From NCBI GenBank assembly GCA_900549245.1, contig URNQ01000022.1, positions 1-14,682 on the forward strand: a stretch of DNA of 14,682 bases. The letters run 5' to 3'. The stretch's first letter is position 1, and each line of letters opens with the position of its first letter. Below are positions 11,889 to 14,682 of the stretch, piece after piece. Source of the DNA: an uncultured Collinsella sp. GTDB lineage: Bacteria > Actinomycetota > Coriobacteriia > Coriobacteriales > Coriobacteriaceae. A program made the translations under genes and the position numbers. Under the pieces are notes generated by a model. That model was not told the origin of the DNA. It searched no databases and was given only the letters and a program-made list of their open reading frames with translations.

Positions 11889-12989
11889 ATGGCTGCAATT
11901 TTCAATAGCCCCAGCAAGTACATCCAGGGTCCGGACGAGCTCGCCAAGCTCGGCTCCTATGTCGAGCCGCTCGGCGCTAAGGCCCTCGTCATCGTGACGC
12001 CTTCGGGCAAGAAGCGCGTCGGCACCAAGATCGAGGGCGGTTTTGCCGAGGCTAAGGCCGAGCTGCTGTTTGAGGACTTTAACGGCGAGTGCTCCAAGGG
12101 CGAGGTCGATCGCCTGGTTGCGCTCGCTCGCGACAACGGTTGCGACATCATCGTCGGTGTCGGTGGCGGCAAGATCCTCGACACCGCGAAGGCTGTCGCC
12201 TATTACCTGGAGTCCCCGGTTATCATTTGCCCCACCATCGCCTCGACCGATGCACCGTGCTCGGCACTTTCGGTGCTCTACACCGACGACGGCCAGTTCG
12301 ATAAATATCTCTTCCTTAAGGCAAACCCCAACATTGTCCTGATGGATACGACGGTTATCGCGGCGAGCCCGGTGCGCCTGACGGTTTCCGGTATGGGCGA
12401 TGCGCTCGCAACCTATTTCGAGGCCCAGGCGACGCACGATGCCGACGGCGGCACCTGCGCTGGCGGCAAGGGCGGTATGGCTGGTCTGGCGCTCGCCAAG
12501 CTCTGCTACGAGACGCTTATGGCCGATGGCGTCAAGGCCAAGGTTGCGCTGGAGAAGGGCGCGCTGACGCCTGCCGTCGAGCATATCATCGAGGCCAATA
12601 CGCTGCTTTCGGGCATTGGCTTTGAGAGCTCGGGCCTTGCTGCTGCTCATGCCATCCACAATGGCCTGACGATGCTGCCCGAGTGCCACGGCATGTATCA
12701 CGGCGAGAAGGTCGCCTTTGGCACCATCGTCCAGCTGGTACTCGAGGATGCCCCGACCGAGAAGCTCGAGGAAGTCTTGGGCTTCTGCATTGAGCTGGGC
12801 CTGCCGGTCACGATGAAGGAACTTGGCGTTGCCGAGCTTACGCGCGAGCAGGCCATGATTGTTGCCGAGGCTGCCTGCGCGCCCGATGACACCATGTGCA
12901 ACATGCCGTTTGAGGTGACGCCCGAGATGGTCGCAAACGCCATTCTGGGTGCCGACGCACTGGGTCACTACTACCTTATGGATGAGTAG
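11889..12989 (+). CDS. gldA: Glycerol dehydrogenase
   Basis: GldA oxidises glycerol to dihydroxyacetone with NAD+, or runs in reverse, in the cytosol. The product then enters glycolysis through dihydroxyacetone kinase. The 366-residue product matches the length of E. coli GldA and its landmarks: SPSKYIQGPDEL at the N terminus, GVGGGKILDTAKA (90-102), PTIASTDAPCSALSVLYTDD (115-134) with substrate-contact Asp121, and zinc ligands Asp171 (GMGDALATYFEA), His254 (AAAHAIHNGL) and His271 (YHGEKVAFGT). The Shine-Dalgarno is weak (ACGGGAT). The gene starts 85 bp after the alcohol dehydrogenase and just after its terminator, so it depends on read-through or an unseen promoter. A strong terminator follows. 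A diverged paralog lies directly downstream. Confidence 0.95.
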   Translation: MAAIFNSPSKYIQGPDELAKLGSYVEPLGAKALVIVTPSGKKRVGTKIEGGFAEAKAELLFEDFNGECSKGEVDRLVALARDNGCDIIVGVGGGKILDTAKAVAYYLESPVIICPTIASTDAPCSALSVLYTDDGQFDKYLFLKANPNIVLMDTTVIAASPVRLTVSGMGDALATYFEAQATHDADGGTCAGGKGGMAGLALAKLCYETLMADGVKAKVALEKGALTPAVEHIIEANTLLSGIGFESSGLAAAHAIHNGLTMLPECHGMYHGEKVAFGTIVQLVLEDAPTEKLEEVLGFCIELGLPVTMKELGVAELTREQAMIVAEAACAPDDTMCNMPFEVTPEMVANAILGADALGHYYLMDE

Positions 12990-13000
12990 ACTAAGGTAAG

Positions 13001-13037
13001 AAAGGGGCAAAGTCGGCAGATGGCTTTGCCCCTTTTT
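13001..13037 (+). terminator. Rho-independent terminator of gldA
   Basis: AAAGGGGCAAAG (13001-13012) and CTTTGCCCCTTT (13024-13035) form a perfect 12-bp stem with an 11-base loop, and the T-run TTTTT (13033-13037) follows the G+C part. It lies 12 bases after the gldA stop. Confidence 0.92.
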
Positions 13038-13041
13038 GCAA

Positions 13042-13072
13042 TGGTGCAAAGGGGTCAGGTTACTTTGCACCA
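13042..13072. repeat. REP-like hairpin between gldA and its paralog
   Basis: TGGTGCAAAG (13042-13051) and CTTTGCACCA (13063-13072) form a perfect 10-bp stem around GGGTCAGGTTA. There is no T-run, and a good terminator is already present just upstream. The inner part (CAAAG, then GG, then a CAGG-containing loop, then CTTTG) parallels the hairpin at 5694-5729 read on the minus strand, which suggests one dispersed repeat family. Confidence 0.7.
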
Positions 13073-13099
13073 ATTGTCGATGAAAGGGCGGATTCTCGT

Positions 13100-14167
13100 A
13101 TGGTGCTTCCCATGGTTTATGGCGGTCCCGGCCGGTATGTTCAGGGGCCGGGCGAGCTTTCGCGTCAGGGCAGGTATTTGTCATGGTTGGGCTGCGCTGC
13201 CTATGTCTTGTTTGACCAGGGCACCGAGGATCGGCTGTGCAAGCAGATCGTCGATGGATTTCTGGATGAAGATCTAAGCGAGCCGTTCTTTAAGATTTAT
13301 GACGGTCCGTGTACGGAAGAGGCCGTTGTCGAAATGGCTAAGGAAGCCCAGGCTGAGTATTGCGACATGGTGGTGGGTATTGGCGGCGGCAAGATGCTCG
13401 ATATCGCAAAGGCCGTTGCGTTTTATGCCGAGTTGCCGTTGTGCGTATGCCCCACGGCGGCTTCGATGGACGGTCCATGCAGCGCGATTTCGGTGCTGTA
13501 TCACGAGGATGGGTCGTTCGACCGCTACCTGATGCTCGAGAAGAATCCAGACCTGGTCGTGGTCGATACCAACGTGGTCGCGGCGGCCCCACTGCGTATG
13601 ACGGTCGCTGGTATGGGCGATGCACTGGCAACGTACTTCGAGGCGCGTTCGTGCGTCGCAGCGCACGGCACTAACGAGCACGGTGGTGCGCCGGGGCACT
13701 TGGCCCTGGTTGCGGCTCGTGCCTGCTACGACACGCTCATGGAGTGCGGTGTCGCTGCCAAGCGCGATCTCAAAAAGGGCCGTATATCGCCGGCGGTTGA
13801 GCGTCTGATTGAGTGCAATATTCTGCTTTCGGGCGTTGGCTTTGAGGGGGGCGGTTTGGCGTTGGCGCATGCGATTGCCAACGGCCTGACGATTTTGCCC
13901 GAGTGCAAGGCCATGCATGGCGAGGTCGTAGCGTTTGGTCTGGTGGTGCAGCTGCGCCTGGAGCGTGCGCTCGAGCTTGATCAGGTGCTCGAGTTTTGCC
14001 AGCGCGTTGGTCTGCCGACGACGCTCGAGGAGCTGGGCTTTGGCGAGATTTCCGATGCCGATCTGCTGAGCGTTGCGGACGCAGCTTTTAAGAACGAGCG
14101 CAATATGGCTAACGAACAGGCCAAGGTGACCAAACAAAAGCTCGTGCAGCTCATGCGCGAGGCATAG
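13100..14167 (+). CDS. Diverged GldA paralog, metal-dependent polyol-type dehydrogenase
   Basis: The 355-residue protein shares the glycerol dehydrogenase fold and order of motifs with the gene just upstream: RYVQGPGEL, GIGGGKMLDIAKA (93-105), PTAASMDGPCSAISVLYHED (118-137) and GMGDALATYFEA (171-182). The zinc ligands are kept: Asp174, His257 and His273. The surroundings differ: Met123 replaces Thr120 of the GldA sequence next to the catalytic-site Asp, Ala260 replaces His257 and Val276 replaces Lys274 (numbering of each protein). The cofactor-domain part is shorter and the C terminus ends in a Lys/Gln-rich helix. It should be an NAD-dependent dehydrogenase, but perhaps not for glycerol. The ATG at 13100 follows AAAGGGCGG by about nine bases. 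It is most likely an old tandem duplication. Confidence 0.85.
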   Translation: MVLPMVYGGPGRYVQGPGELSRQGRYLSWLGCAAYVLFDQGTEDRLCKQIVDGFLDEDLSEPFFKIYDGPCTEEAVVEMAKEAQAEYCDMVVGIGGGKMLDIAKAVAFYAELPLCVCPTAASMDGPCSAISVLYHEDGSFDRYLMLEKNPDLVVVDTNVVAAAPLRMTVAGMGDALATYFEARSCVAAHGTNEHGGAPGHLALVAARACYDTLMECGVAAKRDLKKGRISPAVERLIECNILLSGVGFEGGGLALAHAIANGLTILPECKAMHGEVVAFGLVVQLRLERALELDQVLEFCQRVGLPTTLEELGFGEISDADLLSVADAAFKNERNMANEQAKVTKQKLVQLMREA

Positions 14168-14318
14168 CTTGGCGCTTGATTGGCCTTGTGCAATCGGGGC
14201 GGCGATAGGCCATAGGCTATTTGCCGCAAAGATGCGCCGCATGTAATTTGCCCGAGGCGTGGGCCGATGGCGTATCATTATCTCTTGCTTGTTTGCACTG
14301 CTCAGGGAGGGGCCGCGC

Positions 14319-14682
14319 ATGGCGCAGGAACACGATCTGTTTGATGACATCATCGAAATCAGCAAGGGCTTGGATTTTTTTAAAGACCCGCTTGGCGGTG
14401 TGACCGACGCGCTCGATCCGTCGGCTCCGCAGTGGAATCCTGCTGACTACAAGGAGCGCCCGCGCGGTAACACCATACCGTGCCTGGCTTGCAAGAACGA
14501 GAAGAGCGGCTGTACCGCGTGCATGGACGTGTGTCCGGTGAACGCCATTGAGATCGAGGAAGATGCTATCGAGATTCTCGACAGTTGCCGTAAGTGCGGT
14601 CTGTGCGCTGCTGCTTGCCCGACGGAGGCGATTATCTCTCCGCGCCTTGCACCCAAAAACGTCTACGACGACATCGTCTCGG
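14319..14682 (+). CDS. 2[4Fe-4S] ferredoxin-type protein, 3' end outside the window
   Basis: The ATG at 14319 follows GGGAGG by about nine bases, and the frame runs open to the window edge (121 residues seen). After an acidic N-terminal part (MAQEHDLFDDIIEISKG) and a Pro-rich linker comes a double-cluster ferredoxin domain. The first cluster is formed from C65-x2-C68-x3-C72-P plus C55 or C58, with an insertion between them. The second is the canonical C90-x2-C93-x2-C96-x3-C100-P. Such domains carry electrons in the cytosol between oxidoreductases. Since the protein continues after the clusters, it is probably longer than a simple ferredoxin and may be a subunit or a domain of a larger redox protein. 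The 150-bp gap upstream separates it from the dehydrogenases. Confidence 0.8.
   Translation, partial: MAQEHDLFDDIIEISKGLDFFKDPLGGVTDALDPSAPQWNPADYKERPRGNTIPCLACKNEKSGCTACMDVCPVNAIEIEEDAIEILDSCRKCGLCAAACPTEAIISPRLAPKNVYDDIVS

Noticed and set aside
13042..13072. Second terminator of gldA
   Set aside because: The stem is perfect but no T-run follows on either strand, and a complete terminator lies just upstream. I list it as a repeat instead.
11871..13184. 437-residue minus-strand frame across gldA
   Set aside because: It is antisense to a gene with full GldA motifs. The frame is open because of the codon bias of the high G+C gene and crosses two terminators.
14168..14318. Terminator or promoter between the GldA paralog and the ferredoxin gene
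   Set aside because: Weak inverted repeats (GCGGC / GCCGC with inner ATAG / CTAT) lack a T-run, and the TATCAT element has only a TTGCCC at a 19-base spacing. Neither is strong enough to annotate.
1..14682. CRISPR array or complete insertion sequence
   Set aside because: I saw no regularly spaced direct repeats and no transposase frame. The only recombinase is the serine type next to the tRNA.

Overview
The window looks like a piece of an actinobacterial gut-anaerobe chromosome, most likely class Coriobacteriia and possibly a Collinsella relative, carrying the end of an integrated temperate phage. The organism is inferred from high G+C coding sequence, strong Shine-Dalgarno sites, a lipid II amidation enzyme of the Gram-positive MurT/GatD type, and a fermentative set of iron-containing alcohol and glycerol dehydrogenases plus a 2[4Fe-4S] ferredoxin. 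The exact taxon is a guess.

Region 1 (1-5482) is the right part of a prophage or related element. A leftward early operon (3074 down to 1) has tightly coupled genes: a Cro-like regulator, a 46-residue protein, an HTH/zinc-ribbon protein, a small membrane protein, a 111-residue unknown, a RusA-type Holliday junction resolvase, two more unknowns and a DUF1351 protein cut by the window edge. A rightward lysogeny module (3215-5482) has a 74-residue XRE repressor, two small unknowns (one with a Cys4 zinc-site pattern) and a serine recombinase. The two arms are split by an AT-rich control region with three palindromic operators, two of them lying in the spacers of divergent promoters.

Region 2 (5441-5735) is the chromosomal junction. 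The serine recombinase gene runs into the 3' half of a tRNA-Glu(UUC) gene on the other strand, so its stop codon lies inside the tRNA. This marks the 3' end of the tRNA as the probable attachment site. Between the tRNA and the next gene are a tRNA promoter, a pair of ATCTGT-type operator-like repeats and a REP-like hairpin with a decayed half copy.

Region 3 (5736-10078, minus strand) is a probable operon of two tandem paralogous TPR-like proteins followed by a 725-residue single-chain fusion of MurT (Mur-ligase fold) and GatD (glutaminase), which together amidate the alpha-carboxyl of D-Glu in lipid II.

Region 4 (10079-14682, plus strand) starts with a 501-bp non-coding region. It is followed by an iron-containing alcohol dehydrogenase, a terminator, a canonical glycerol dehydrogenase (gldA), a terminator and a second REP-like hairpin, a diverged GldA paralog with altered active-site surroundings, and the start of a 2[4Fe-4S] ferredoxin-type protein. 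This region serves fermentative redox balance and glycerol/diol metabolism.
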